DNA of 32,511 nucleotides from the NCBI GenBank assembly GCA_002869365.1, contig PKTA01000145.1, positions 1-32,511 of the forward strand, given 5' to 3'. Source of the DNA: Marinilabiliales bacterium (GTDB taxonomy: Bacteria; Bacteroidota; Bacteroidia; Bacteroidales; F082). The position numbers and the translations under genes were made by a program. The notes under the pieces were generated by a model. It was not told where the DNA came from. It saw nothing but the letters and a program-made list of their open reading frames with translations, and did not search any database. How positions within the stretch are numbered: the first letter of the stretch is position 1; the number at the start of each line of letters is the position of its first letter. This document shows positions 1-8,052 of this stretch, piece by piece.

Positions 1-285
1 ACAAGTTTCCTTATAAATTCGAAGGAAGAAGGTAAAATCACTATGTCGCAAAAAGATTACGAATATGTTAATGACAGAAGAGCCAATAAAAATGAGTCCG
101 GTTACTTTTTAGGTGTAGGATATATTTACTCTTTTCCAAAAATAAAAGGAAAACTTTTTGCAGAAATAAACTGGAGCAGAAGCATTATTAAATCTCCTGG
201 CAGCGATATGATTCCAAACCCACAATATTATCATAATCAAACAATTAGTTTTAATGTAGGATATAAGTACAATTTCAAATTTTAA
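1..285 (+). CDS. C-terminal part of an outer-membrane beta-barrel-like protein (5' end outside window)
   Basis: The frame is open from the first base of the window, so the ATG at 43 is probably internal and the gene begins upstream. About 94 residues are visible. They show alternating polar and hydrophobic stretches (for example GYFLGVGYIYSF and TISFNVGYKYNFKF) and end in Phe, the usual last residue of outer-membrane beta-barrels recognised by the BAM complex. I infer the last strands of a porin-like or OmpA/PorT-like barrel. No specific family can be assigned from this fragment. Confidence 0.6.
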   Translation, partial: TSFLINSKEEGKITMSQKDYEYVNDRRANKNESGYFLGVGYIYSFPKIKGKLFAEINWSRSIIKSPGSDMIPNPQYYHNQTISFNVGYKYNFKF

Positions 286-309
286 ATTGATTTTTAATAG
301 GATTATAGT

Positions 310-317
310 TACCTTTG
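310..317 (+). promoter_or_regulatory. Bacteroidota-type -7 box (TACCTTTG)
   Basis: TACCTTTG fits the phylum's TAnnTTTG -7 consensus. A TTG at 288-290 lies 19 bases upstream and could be the -33 element. The box ends 76 bases before the ATG of the beta-barrel gene at 394. Assigned by motif only. Confidence 0.45.
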
Positions 318-393
318 GAAAACTTAATGTTCTGTTTATCAGGCAATATATTACATTGGTGAAGAATTGATGTAGCAAATATCAGTATAAACC

Positions 394-942
394 ATGGAAA
401 TTAATAATTTGAAGTCACACTTAATTATTCTCAGAATAATTTTGGTAATTATTCTTTCATTTTGCCTATTAGAGACATATTCCCAAAGCAATACTGATAC
501 TATCAAAAGTCGTCCCCTCAGCAGTTTCAACCTTAATCTTTTAGGCGATGCTTCTTTATTTTCAGTTAATTATGAATTATTATTCCTTACTCGCACAAAT
601 ATTATTCTTGGAACAAAAATAGGTCTGGGATATAATGAAGAATTTAAAATATGCGTATGGGGGAATTGCTCTCCACCAAAAAAATATTTTACTATCCCGC
701 ACAGTTTTACAATAAACTATGGAAAGAAAAAACACTTTCTGGAAATGGGAGTTGGAGGGACAATAATTGTTGGAAGTGCAAGTCAGAATTACATTCCATA
801 TGCAATACTTGCTTATAGATTTTTACCCTTAAAATCAAATAAATTCAAATTCAGAATTTTTGGAGAATATCCATTTACTAATATCGATAAATATGATATA
901 ATATTTATCCCTTTTGGAGTTAGCATAGGAATTAGTTTGTAA
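394..942 (+). CDS. Small outer-membrane beta-barrel protein, unknown function
   Basis: 182 residues. Residues about 9-30 form a hydrophobic signal peptide ending near ETYSQS, a typical Bacteroidota cleavage context. The mature part is made of amphipathic strands rich in Tyr, Phe and Gly (NLLGDASLFSVNYELLF, PYAILAYRF, FGVSIGISL), consistent with an 8-10 strand barrel. It has only two cysteines in the mature part, in the ICVWGNC loop, possibly a disulfide. A -7 box lies at 310-317. The 3' end is 13 bp from the convergent lipoprotein gene at 956 with no terminator between them. Function unknown. Confidence 0.7.
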   Translation: MEINNLKSHLIILRIILVIILSFCLLETYSQSNTDTIKSRPLSSFNLNLLGDASLFSVNYELLFLTRTNIILGTKIGLGYNEEFKICVWGNCSPPKKYFTIPHSFTINYGKKKHFLEMGVGGTIIVGSASQNYIPYAILAYRFLPLKSNKFKFRIFGEYPFTNIDKYDIIFIPFGVSIGISL

Positions 943-955
943 TACTTCCGATTTA

Positions 956-1348
956 CTAATCTTCCAGATATTTTCTCCAAACCCATTCAAGAGCTTTTGC
1001 CCTGGGAGAGCAACTTTCATTTTTTGCAATAAATGACATCTTACCCGATTCAACACTTACGTAATACTCTCCAACACCTTCACAATCAACATCATTGATA
1101 ATACTCAAAATGTTCTCACTTAAAGTAAATGAAGCATGTGAATTTCCATGCCCTTCTGCCTGATCCAATAAAATCCAGTCGTAAGTATTATCATTATTAA
1201 TATTTAACTGCACATTAAATAATTGCCCTTGATCGTCGGATTGAAGAACCACCCATGATCCATAAATATCAGGACTTGCAGCATCTTTTTTGCATGAACT
1301 TATTGCGATGTAACTTATTGCTAATAAAAGGAAAATAGACTTTTTCAT
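956..1348 (-). CDS. Lipocalin-like lipoprotein
   Basis: I chose the ATG at 1348 rather than one 21 codons upstream because it starts directly with a lipoprotein signal (MKKSIFLLLAISYIAISSCK, acylated Cys at residue 19). The 130-residue product then has the lipocalin-like small-domain pattern: a DIYGSW strand near residue 27, an NNDNTYDW beta-turn, and two spaced cysteines (DVDCEGVGEY, NESCSPR) near the C-terminus that could pair. The family is common in Bacteroidota as small surface or periplasmic lipoproteins and the ligand is unknown. It is convergent with the beta-barrel gene that ends 13 bp away. Confidence 0.7.
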   Translation of the reverse strand: MKKSIFLLLAISYIAISSCKKDAASPDIYGSWVVLQSDDQGQLFNVQLNINNDNTYDWILLDQAEGHGNSHASFTLSENILSIINDVDCEGVGEYYVSVESGKMSFIAKNESCSPRAKALEWVWRKYLED

Positions 1349-1421
1349 AATTTTAATTAATTTGGATGAAGAAATAAAATTAATAATTATATCCTTACAT
1401 TTACAATTCATTTTTAATCCT

Positions 1422-1621
1422 ATGAGGAAAATTATATTTAAACCTACAAATCCAAAAGACAGAATAGAACAAATAGATATTCTAAGAGGATTTGCTTAAT
1501 TCGGAGTATTGCTTTGATTGTATTTATTATTCAAATTATCTTTATTAAAATTTATTTACAACGATTTAATTACGGTCCTCTGGAATTAATTTTGATGAAA
1601 TTTACTTATTTAGCATTTTAA
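1422..1621 (+). pseudogene. Remnant of a DUF418 membrane protein with a large internal deletion
   Basis: From the ATG at 1422 the frame encodes a start typical of DUF418 proteins, with RIEQIDILRGFA, then a TAA at 1497-1499 followed in frame by FGVLL and TGA. That matches the canonical ILRGFALFGVLL with one sense codon changed to stop. About 20 bases later another frame encodes IIQIIFIKIY and FNYGPLELILMKFTYLAF, which matches the C-terminal signature of the same family (FNYGPLEWLWRxLTY). The roughly 300-residue middle is missing. So both ends of one gene survive and the middle is deleted, with extra stops. It cannot make a working protein. Confidence 0.8.
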
Positions 1622-1656
1622 ATTATTGATAAAATCTTCACCTAAATATTAAATAA

Positions 1657-2040
1657 ATGAGCAACGACTTAGTACGAAATAAAAACAATGCCATCGAATT
1701 TTACAGGATGTCGTATATGGGCAATCCTGCAAAAGCTGTTGATTTATATGTTGGAGACGAATATATACAACATAACCCATTGGTTGGCGATGGAGTAATG
1801 CCATTTATCGAATATTTCGAAAAAATGGCAAAGGAATATCCCGATAAAAGTATCGAATTTGTAAGAAGTGTGGCCGAAGGAAATCTGGTAGCTCTGCATA
1901 CACATCAAATTTGGCCAAATGACGATGAATACGTAACTATGGATTTTTTCAGATTTGATGATAAAGGTAAAATTATAGAGCATTGGGATTCATTGCAACA
2001 AATACCCGACTTCTCCGCAAACGGAAATACCATGTATTAG
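1657..2040 (+). CDS. SnoaL-like / NTF2-superfamily protein (COG4922 type)
   Basis: 127 residues, the right length for a single NTF2-like cone. The N-terminal helix (NAIEFYRMSYMGNPAKAVDLYVG) is followed by YIQHNPLVGDG, typical of predicted SnoaL-like aldol-condensation or polyketide-cyclase-like proteins, and by VALHTHQIWPNDDEYVTMDFFRFDDKGKIIEHWD, the final sheet with the D-G-KI-EHWD turn that is highly conserved in the family. No signal peptide, so cytoplasmic. Probably a single-gene unit. The substrate is unknown and close relatives are usually only predicted to be enzymes. Confidence 0.8.
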   Translation: MSNDLVRNKNNAIEFYRMSYMGNPAKAVDLYVGDEYIQHNPLVGDGVMPFIEYFEKMAKEYPDKSIEFVRSVAEGNLVALHTHQIWPNDDEYVTMDFFRFDDKGKIIEHWDSLQQIPDFSANGNTMY

Positions 2041-2181
2041 TACTTGTTTTTGAGGATTTTCTTACTTGACAAAACCCTGCAAACGACAATTAATCAACAT
2101 AAAATACTAATTATAAATTATTTACACCAACAACCTTCTGTTTTAAAAAAAAATATTTATTTCTTAGGCTTTTTTATTGAC

Positions 2182-2189
2182 TATATTTG
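2182..2189 (+). promoter_or_regulatory. -7 box (TATATTTG) of the CPBP gene
   Basis: TATATTTG is a strong match to TAnnTTTG and ends 52 bases before the ATG at 2242. No clear TTTG -33 element is present at the expected distance. Confidence 0.45.
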
Positions 2190-2241
2190 TATTACAATAT
2201 TGTGACAATTCCTGCAATTTGAGCAAAACAAATAAGCACTT

Positions 2242-3240
2242 ATGAAAAAACTATTTAGTTCTAATCCAATACTAAGTTTTATTCTAATAACGTTTTCTAT
2301 TAGTTTCTTTTTTTGGTTTTTACCGGTCATTTTCATATTGCCTAAAGATATTGGTCTAGGTACTTTTATTTTAGGTTTATCAGGTCCATTATTATCTGCA
2401 TATATAATAACAACTGTAAACTCTAAAGCAAAATTCAGAACCCATTCGATACCGATTTTTATACTTGTTTTTTCACTTTCTTTTATAGTACTTCTTTTAC
2501 GAATGTATTATACTGATAATGGTTTAAGCGACATGAATGGCAAAATGCCTCATTTACATGAGACCGGTACTTTAGCCTACATAATTTATGCTATCTCCTT
2601 TTTTATTTTAGCTGTTAATGCCAGTAATGCCACAAATAAAACTTTAAAAGAAAACTATCTGAAATCATTTATTTTCGAAAAAAGTAAGTGGAAATGGTAT
2701 CTCATAGTAATTCTGCTATTTCCTGTTGTGCGAATAATAAGTTTTTATGTTGGAAAAGAATTCGGTATTAATATCACCGATTTCTTGTTTAAACCCAGTT
2801 TACTTTGGCTAATCGGCTTTTTCTGTACATTTTTCTTCTTTGGCGGAAACGAAGAGTTCGGTTGGAGAGGATTTTTACAAAAAGAAATGCAAAAAAAATA
2901 TAATCCATTAATAACTGCTCTGGTAATATCTGTTTTGTGGAGTTTTTGGCACCTCCCCTTATATTACAATGGTATTTACACAACCGGTGGATTCAATGAT
3001 TTGTTACCACGTTTTTTATTTCAAGTCCCTATTACTATCATATTTACATACTTTTATAACAAATCTTCATATTCAATACTGTCGGTAGTTATCTTACACG
3101 CAATGCTTAATAATGTGCCAAAAGCGATTGGAAATTCATATGTAGTTTCATTGATCTTTTTATGCTTAATCTGTTTTTACTTTATTTATAATGATAAAAT
3201 GTGGAAGAAGAAATCTTTCCAGTTAGTATATGAAAAATAA
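2242..3240 (+). CDS. CPBP-family intramembrane glutamic endopeptidase
   Basis: 332 residues with about eight hydrophobic segments. The CPBP (CAAX protease and bacteriocin-processing, formerly Abi) motifs are all present: motif 1 GGNEEFGWRGFLQKE with E204, E205 and R209, motif 2 FWHLPLYY with H237, and motif 3 HAMLNN with H286 and N290. These are the catalytic and water-activating residues of this membrane protease family, so the enzyme should be active. In bacteria such proteins process peptides or act in immunity or stress, and no partner peptide gene is recognisable here. It stands alone, with a -7 box 52 bp upstream. Confidence 0.88.
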   Translation: MKKLFSSNPILSFILITFSISFFFWFLPVIFILPKDIGLGTFILGLSGPLLSAYIITTVNSKAKFRTHSIPIFILVFSLSFIVLLLRMYYTDNGLSDMNGKMPHLHETGTLAYIIYAISFFILAVNASNATNKTLKENYLKSFIFEKSKWKWYLIVILLFPVVRIISFYVGKEFGINITDFLFKPSLLWLIGFFCTFFFFGGNEEFGWRGFLQKEMQKKYNPLITALVISVLWSFWHLPLYYNGIYTTGGFNDLLPRFLFQVPITIIFTYFYNKSSYSILSVVILHAMLNNVPKAIGNSYVVSLIFLCLICFYFIYNDKMWKKKSFQLVYEK

Positions 3241-3302
3241 ATTAAGAGCTACGATTAACAACAAATAAACACCTTATACTTATTTTTCATTTAAAATAAG
3301 AT

Positions 3303-3310
3303 TAAATTTG
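3303..3310 (+). promoter_or_regulatory. Possible -7 box (TAAATTTG)
   Basis: TAAATTTG fits the -7 consensus and ends 81 bases before the methyltransferase ATG at 3392. No convincing -33 box. In DNA this AT-rich such a match can arise by chance. Confidence 0.3.
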
Positions 3311-3391
3311 ATAAACATTTCACAAGCTCATTTACAATACAATAAATTGGCAACTTATTGTTGAATCATTACAGCATAAAAAAGAAATCTA

Positions 3392-4009
3392 ATGAAAGAA
3401 TTTTGGAACGGCAGATACGAAAGCAGCGAATATGCTTATGGTACTGAGCCTAATAAATATTTTAAAGAAATATTAAATAATTATAATCTAGAAGGAAAAA
3501 TACTTTTACCAGGCGAAGGAGAAGGTAGAAATGCTGTTTATGCTGCAAAAAAAGGATTAAATGTTTTTGCTTTTGACATAAGTATTGAAGGCAAAAAAAA
3601 GGCACTTAAATTGGCTGATAAAGAAAAGGTTAGCATTACTTATGAAGTAGGCGATTTTTTGCAAATGTCACTTACAAATAACAGTTTTGATGTGGCTGCC
3701 ATGATATTTGCTCACTTCCCTCCGAATATAATTTCCATTTATCATAAAAAAATAGCAGAGTTGGTTAAACCCGATGGAATAATAATTTTAGAAGGTTTTA
3801 GCAAGGGACATTTTGATCTTCAACAAAGAAATCCAAATGCAGGAGGACCTAAAAATGTTGATTTATTATTCTCAATCCATCAAATAAAAACCGATTTTTC
3901 CAACTTTGAAATTTTAGAACTGGCAGAAAAAGAAATTGAACTTAAGGAAGGTGAGTTTCACAAAGGAAAAGCAAGAGTAATAAGGTTTTGTGGCAGGAAA
4001 AAAGTATAG
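3392..4009 (+). CDS. Class I SAM-dependent methyltransferase
   Basis: 205 residues. It begins with FWNGRYESSEYAYGTEPNKYF, the opening of the TehB/thiopurine-like small methyltransferases. Motif I is ILLPGEGEGRNAVYAAKKG (residues about 37-55, the SAM-binding Gly loop), followed by VFAFDIS (acidic end of strand 2), a GDF (motif II) and FDVAAMIFAHFPP (motif IV region). Soluble, no signal peptide. The substrate cannot be told; relatives act on small molecules such as tellurite or thiols. A weak hairpin (AATACT/AGTATT, 4085-4105) downstream could serve as terminator. Confidence 0.85.
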   Translation: MKEFWNGRYESSEYAYGTEPNKYFKEILNNYNLEGKILLPGEGEGRNAVYAAKKGLNVFAFDISIEGKKKALKLADKEKVSITYEVGDFLQMSLTNNSFDVAAMIFAHFPPNIISIYHKKIAELVKPDGIIILEGFSKGHFDLQQRNPNAGGPKNVDLLFSIHQIKTDFSNFEILELAEKEIELKEGEFHKGKARVIRFCGRKKV

Positions 4010-4261
4010 TATATTTTATAGTTTATTAATTGTTCTAAAATAAATAAAATCTTATTTTTACAGGCATAATTCTTAACAAAGAGTAATACTTTATATTTTA
4101 GTATTTTATGTAGTTTTTATCAAGTGTATTTAATTTATTGCCCTTTAAAGTTATTTTGCTGATTTTGTAAACTTTAAAACAAAAACGGTATATGCTAATA
4201 ATTTATGAAGTTTCTTAGACATTATTATTGATACTATAAAGTTAACATATATGAAGGAACT

Positions 4262-4888
4262 ATGAAAGATATAACTTACCGTTTCGAAAAAGCACTACTT
4301 AATCTCGACAAGGTTGAAGCTAGAAGATTATTGGATAGAGTTGGGAATAATTTCAAGCCTCTTGATTTAGTAAGCAAAATTGTTGTTCCGGCTCTTGAAC
4401 GAATAGGAGATGCATGGCAGGATGGAAGTGTTGCCTTATCACAAATTTATATGAGTGGTAGAATTTGTGAACAACTAATTGATGAGCTGCTCCCTCCTAG
4501 TTCAGATAAAAGAAAACATCAACCCAAAATGGCAATTGCCGTGCTCGATGACTTTCACTTTTTAGGTAAACGAATTGTCCATTCACATATTCGCTCTGCC
4601 GGCTTTGAAATTAAGGATTATGGCAGGAAAACTGTTGATGAATTAGTATCAAGTATTACTGAAGATGATATTGATGTTATTTTCATCTCAACTCTTATGT
4701 ACCCATCAGCTTTAAATGTACAGCATGTTAAAGAGAAATTATCGGTAGCGGCGCCAAAAGTTAAAATAGTAGTTGGTGGTGCCCCATTTAATATGGATAC
4801 TAAATTGTGGCAGCAAGTAGGAGCCGATGCAATGGGGCATGATGGTGGTGAAGCATTAAAATATATAAACAAAATGATGGAGGAATAA
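4262..4888 (+). CDS. Corrinoid (B12-binding) methyltransfer protein, MtaC/MtbC-like
   Basis: 208 residues with the two-domain layout of methanogen/acetogen corrinoid proteins. Residues about 1-80 are a helical cap (LERIGDAWQDGSVALSQIYMSG). Residues about 88-208 are a Rossmann-like B12 domain with the axial-ligand motif D97-F-H99-x-x-G102, STL at 143-145 and the VVGG turn at 170-173. H99 should coordinate cobalt in the base-off form, so the protein would carry a methyl group between two methyltransferases. It is the first gene of a tight operon, with the stop only 1 bp before the methyltransferase ATG at 4890. No cobalamin riboswitch is recognisable in the 250 bp upstream. No substrate-specific MtaB/MttB-type partner is in the window. 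Confidence 0.88.
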   Translation: MKDITYRFEKALLNLDKVEARRLLDRVGNNFKPLDLVSKIVVPALERIGDAWQDGSVALSQIYMSGRICEQLIDELLPPSSDKRKHQPKMAIAVLDDFHFLGKRIVHSHIRSAGFEIKDYGRKTVDELVSSITEDDIDVIFISTLMYPSALNVQHVKEKLSVAAPKVKIVVGGAPFNMDTKLWQQVGADAMGHDGGEALKYINKMMEE

Positions 4889-4889
4889 T

Positions 4890-5927
4890 ATGAGCACGAT
4901 GACATCACTACAGAGAGTTCTTACAACTCTCGGCCAAAAAGAGCCCGACAGAGTTCCCTTATTTCTTCTACTAACCATGCACGGGGCAAAGGAATTGGGA
5001 ATGTCTATTAAAGAATATTTCTCAAAAGGTGAAAATGTGGCTGAAGGTCAAATCCGCCTTCGCAAAAAATACGGACATGATTGCTATTATGCTTTTTTCT
5101 ATGCACCTATTGAGGTAGAGGCCTGGGGAGCTGAGGTAATTTATCTGGAAGATGGTCCCCCAAATTCTGGAAACCCAATAATTAAGGATGCAAAGGAAAT
5201 TCTAAAACTTAGTCCCCCGTCAGTTAAAGGAAATGCGGCCTTGGAAAAAAACTTAAAATGTATTGAGATTCTGAAAACTAGTGGAGAAGAAGAAGTACCA
5301 ATTGTAGGTGTGGTAATGTCACCTTTCTCTTTACCTGTAATGCAAATGGGGTTTGAGAAATATCTTTTACTCATGTATGAGGAACCTGAAATTTTTGAAC
5401 ACTTGATGAAAATTAATGAAGAGTTCATAGTTTCTTGGGCCAATGCTCAACTGGAGGCAGGCGCAACAGCAATTACCTATTTTGATCCGGTGTCATCCAC
5501 ATCCATTATTCCCAGAGAACTTTTCTTAAAAACCGGCTATCAGATAGCAAAAAGAACATTAGCAAGAATAAATGGTCCTACAGCAGTACACATGGCTTCA
5601 GGCAGATGTTTACCAATTATAGATGACCTTGCAGAAGTGGGCACAGCTATAGTTGGAACAAGTGTGTTAGAAGACCTTTCAGAGGTAAAGGCTGCCTGCA
5701 GTAAGCTACTTACTGTTCTTGGAAATTTAAATGGTATTGAGATGTGCCGGTGGACAAAAAAAGAAGCCGAAGATGCAGTTAAAAGTGCAATTGTTAAAGC
5801 TGCAACCGGCGGAGGATTTATACTGTCTGATAATCATGGGGAAATTCCATTTCAGGTTACTGATGAAATTATTATGACAATTGCCGAAACTGCCAGATCA
5901 TATGGGAAATACCCTTTAAAAAAATAG
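4890..5927 (+). CDS. MtaA/CmuA/UroD-family methyltransferase, variant active site
   Basis: 345 residues, the usual length for the uroporphyrinogen decarboxylase/cobalamin methyltransferase fold. The N-terminus (LQRVLTTLGQKEPDRVPLF) and the FDPVSSTSIIPRELF segment fit the MtaA/MtbA/CmuA branch, which moves methyl groups from corrinoid proteins to a thiol or tetrahydrofolate-type acceptor. It directly follows a corrinoid protein gene, supporting a methyltransferase over heme synthesis. The canonical Zn site of MtaA/MtbA (HxC plus a C-terminal Cys) is not seen: the strand reads VH234-M-A-S-G-R-C240, and the C-terminal position reads SD-N-H316-G. This could be a subfamily with other ligands (H234, C240, H316) or without Zn. 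The kinase gene follows 4 bp after the stop. Confidence 0.82.
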   Translation: MSTMTSLQRVLTTLGQKEPDRVPLFLLLTMHGAKELGMSIKEYFSKGENVAEGQIRLRKKYGHDCYYAFFYAPIEVEAWGAEVIYLEDGPPNSGNPIIKDAKEILKLSPPSVKGNAALEKNLKCIEILKTSGEEEVPIVGVVMSPFSLPVMQMGFEKYLLLMYEEPEIFEHLMKINEEFIVSWANAQLEAGATAITYFDPVSSTSIIPRELFLKTGYQIAKRTLARINGPTAVHMASGRCLPIIDDLAEVGTAIVGTSVLEDLSEVKAACSKLLTVLGNLNGIEMCRWTKKEAEDAVKSAIVKAATGGGFILSDNHGEIPFQVTDEIIMTIAETARSYGKYPLKK

Positions 5928-5931
5928 AATA

Positions 5932-7686
5932 ATGTCGGAGAAACTACAGTTTTTTGTTTGTGATAATTTTAAGGCCGATACAATTTCTGTCCTTTCAACA
6001 GGAAATTTTGATGATATAAATCCAGAATTTTTTCCCTCCAGATGTAGTCGTCCTGCCAAAACAAACAAACCATTCTCTAGTTTGAAATTATTTGACAATG
6101 GCAGTGATAACAATAAATGCCTATGTGGTTGTTCATGCTTGTCAGAAAACGACAAAAATTTTCTTGACAGTAAGAATATAAAACAACTATATCTTGACAA
6201 CTGCTTTAAAATGTTTGCACCCAAAGCAATTATCGAACAAAAAATGAGCGAAGGGGCATATATTATAACCCCCGACTGGTTATCGAGGTGGAAAATATGG
6301 GCCAGGCAATGGGGAAACAAGGAACTGATAAGGGAAATGTTTTCAGAATCAATTACTAAACTGGTTCTGCTGGACACGGGTGTTGACCCGAATTCTAATG
6401 AATACCTGAGAGATTTCTCTGAATACGTCAATTGTCCAACAGAAACAATGAAAATTGGGCTGGATTATTATAAATTTTATTTGGAAAATGAAATCCTTAA
6501 GTGGAGGTTGAATAAGAATAAAAGTATCAGTAGCAAAATTGGGGTTAAAACCCAATCGGATTATGCTATGGCCCTCGACTTAATGGCCAACCTGCCACGC
6601 ACAGAAAAGGAAGATGTTTTGGCTAACAGGATAATGGAAATCCTGATTATGATGTTTGCTGCTCGTAAAATTTCCTACGTATCGATTGTAGATTCTAAAC
6701 CAGTAAATTCCTGGTCAATTCCCTCAGATCTGGATAAAAAAGAATGTGTTGAACGATTATCAAATTTCCCTCAACCAATAAAATTGACTGAATCAGGTAA
6801 TGGATTTTGTATTAGAATCGGCAAAGGGGATAATATATTAGCAGTTATTGAATTAGATGAAATTGCTTTTCCTGAGAAGATTGATAAGTATCAAAACCTT
6901 GCTTTAGCTATGGCTGAAGTATTTGAATTGTCAATTGAAAATTCCAGGTTTTATCAGAATATTCTGGAAATGAATGCTACTCTTAAAAATCTAAATATCA
7001 CAAAAGATAAATTATTCTCTATAATAGCTCACGATTTGAGAAGTCCCTTTAATCATATATTAAGTTTTTCAGAACTTTTATTAGATGAGGCTGATAATAT
7101 TGAAACTGAACAACTTGAACATTATTCTAAAATAATTAACAGGTCTGCAAAAAACACTCTTGTTTTATTGGATAATCTGTTGAATTGGGCAAAATCGCAA
7201 ACCGGACAACTACGTTTTGAACCAGAAAATCATTATTTTAAGTATATTATTAAAGAAATAATTGAACTTTCAAGTAATAGTGCAATAAATAAAAACATAT
7301 CACTTAATTTTTTTAATGAAGAGGATATTGTTGTTTTTGCTGATTCTCAAATGTTAAAAACAATTTTGAGAAATCTTATTTCCAACGCCATAAAATTTAC
7401 AAATTTAAATGGAGAAGTAAGTATTAATGCATTAAAGAAAAACAATTATGTTGAGATTGCTATTTCTGATAATGGTACTGGCATGAATGAAGAAACTCAA
7501 AACAAACTCTTTAACTTAGACACAAATGAAACAACTCAGGGCACTGCAGAAGAGAAAGGATCAGGTCTGGGATTAATACTTTGTAAAGAATTTGTAGAAA
7601 AACACGCCGGGAAAATTTGGGTTGAGAGTGAGTTAGGTAAGGGTAGTGTTTTTAAATTTACTTTACCTATTAACCAGGAAAATTGA
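5932..7686 (+). CDS. Sensor histidine kinase with N-terminal DUF1638-like domain and GAF-like middle
   Basis: 584 residues, no transmembrane segments, so a cytosolic sensor. Residues 1-190 resemble DUF1638: a Cys near the start (FVC10DNF), a cluster KC63-L-C-G-C-S-C69, a later Cys (C91) and the signature GAYIITPDWLSRW (108-120), then VLLDTGVDP. About 205-340 looks like a GAF-type fold. The kinase follows: H-box FSIIAHDLRSPF with H367, N-box NLISNAIKF (481-489), G1 DNGTGM (513-518), G2 GSGLGL (543-548). I know DUF1638 mainly as stand-alone proteins beside corrinoid methyltransferase genes. Here the domain is joined to a kinase and lies 4 bp after the MtaA-like gene. I infer that it senses corrinoid state, methylation or redox through Cys. 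No response regulator is nearby. The kinase assignment is firm, the DUF1638 assignment moderate. Confidence 0.8.
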   Translation: MSEKLQFFVCDNFKADTISVLSTGNFDDINPEFFPSRCSRPAKTNKPFSSLKLFDNGSDNNKCLCGCSCLSENDKNFLDSKNIKQLYLDNCFKMFAPKAIIEQKMSEGAYIITPDWLSRWKIWARQWGNKELIREMFSESITKLVLLDTGVDPNSNEYLRDFSEYVNCPTETMKIGLDYYKFYLENEILKWRLNKNKSISSKIGVKTQSDYAMALDLMANLPRTEKEDVLANRIMEILIMMFAARKISYVSIVDSKPVNSWSIPSDLDKKECVERLSNFPQPIKLTESGNGFCIRIGKGDNILAVIELDEIAFPEKIDKYQNLALAMAEVFELSIENSRFYQNILEMNATLKNLNITKDKLFSIIAHDLRSPFNHILSFSELLLDEADNIETEQLEHYSKIINRSAKNTLVLLDNLLNWAKSQTGQLRFEPENHYFKYIIKEIIELSSNSAINKNISLNFFNEEDIVVFADSQMLKTILRNLISNAIKFTNLNGEVSINALKKNNYVEIAISDNGTGMNEETQNKLFNLDTNETTQGTAEEKGSGLGLILCKEFVEKHAGKIWVESELGKGSVFKFTLPINQEN

Positions 7687-8052
7687 GAAAGAATAATCAC
7701 TTCTTTGATTAACAAAACAAACTAGATTGACGAAATTGCACATATTACACACCTTAAGTTTTTAAGAAAAAAGTAGTAGCAAATTATATATGAAAAAACC
7801 TTTGTGAGTTAATTCCGGCTTTAAGCCGATAGTGTACAAAAAACAATATGGCCGATATTGGCATCAGGCATGAGCAGGCAATAAAACTCCTCTTAAAATT
7901 TATAGTATTTGTAAAATAAAGTGATAAAAAAGCCTCTGTACAAATTAGCATAATACCTATTGCGATAACAATTATTGCGAAAACGTTGAAGCCAATAAGG
8001 AAAAAGTAGAGGATTTAAATTTGACAGAAATCATAAAAGAAATTAATAACAA
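7687..8052 (+). other. Intergenic region before the SMR gene
   Basis: 366 bp without a convincing gene. It holds a short hairpin CGGCT-TTA-AGCCG (about 7817-7829) and a near-palindrome GCCGATATTGGC (about 7851-7862), either of which could be part of a terminator or operator. A short open stretch (7949-8055) runs into the SMR start but has no start codon or recognisable similarity. No guanidine riboswitch is recognisable, although the next gene is of the guanidinium-exporter type. Confidence 0.4.

Noticed and set aside
4010-4261. Possible cobalamin riboswitch before the corrinoid protein gene
   Set aside because: The region is short and AT-rich and I could not find the conserved B12-box or the expected GC-rich stems.
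4890-5927. Heme-biosynthesis uroporphyrinogen decarboxylase (HemE)
   Set aside because: The gene is co-transcribed with a corrinoid protein, no other heme genes are near, and its motifs fit the methyltransferase branch better.
7687-8052. Possible guanidine riboswitch before the Gdx-type exporter
   Set aside because: The small GC-rich dyads do not match the conserved cores of guanidine-I, -II or -III riboswitches as I know them.
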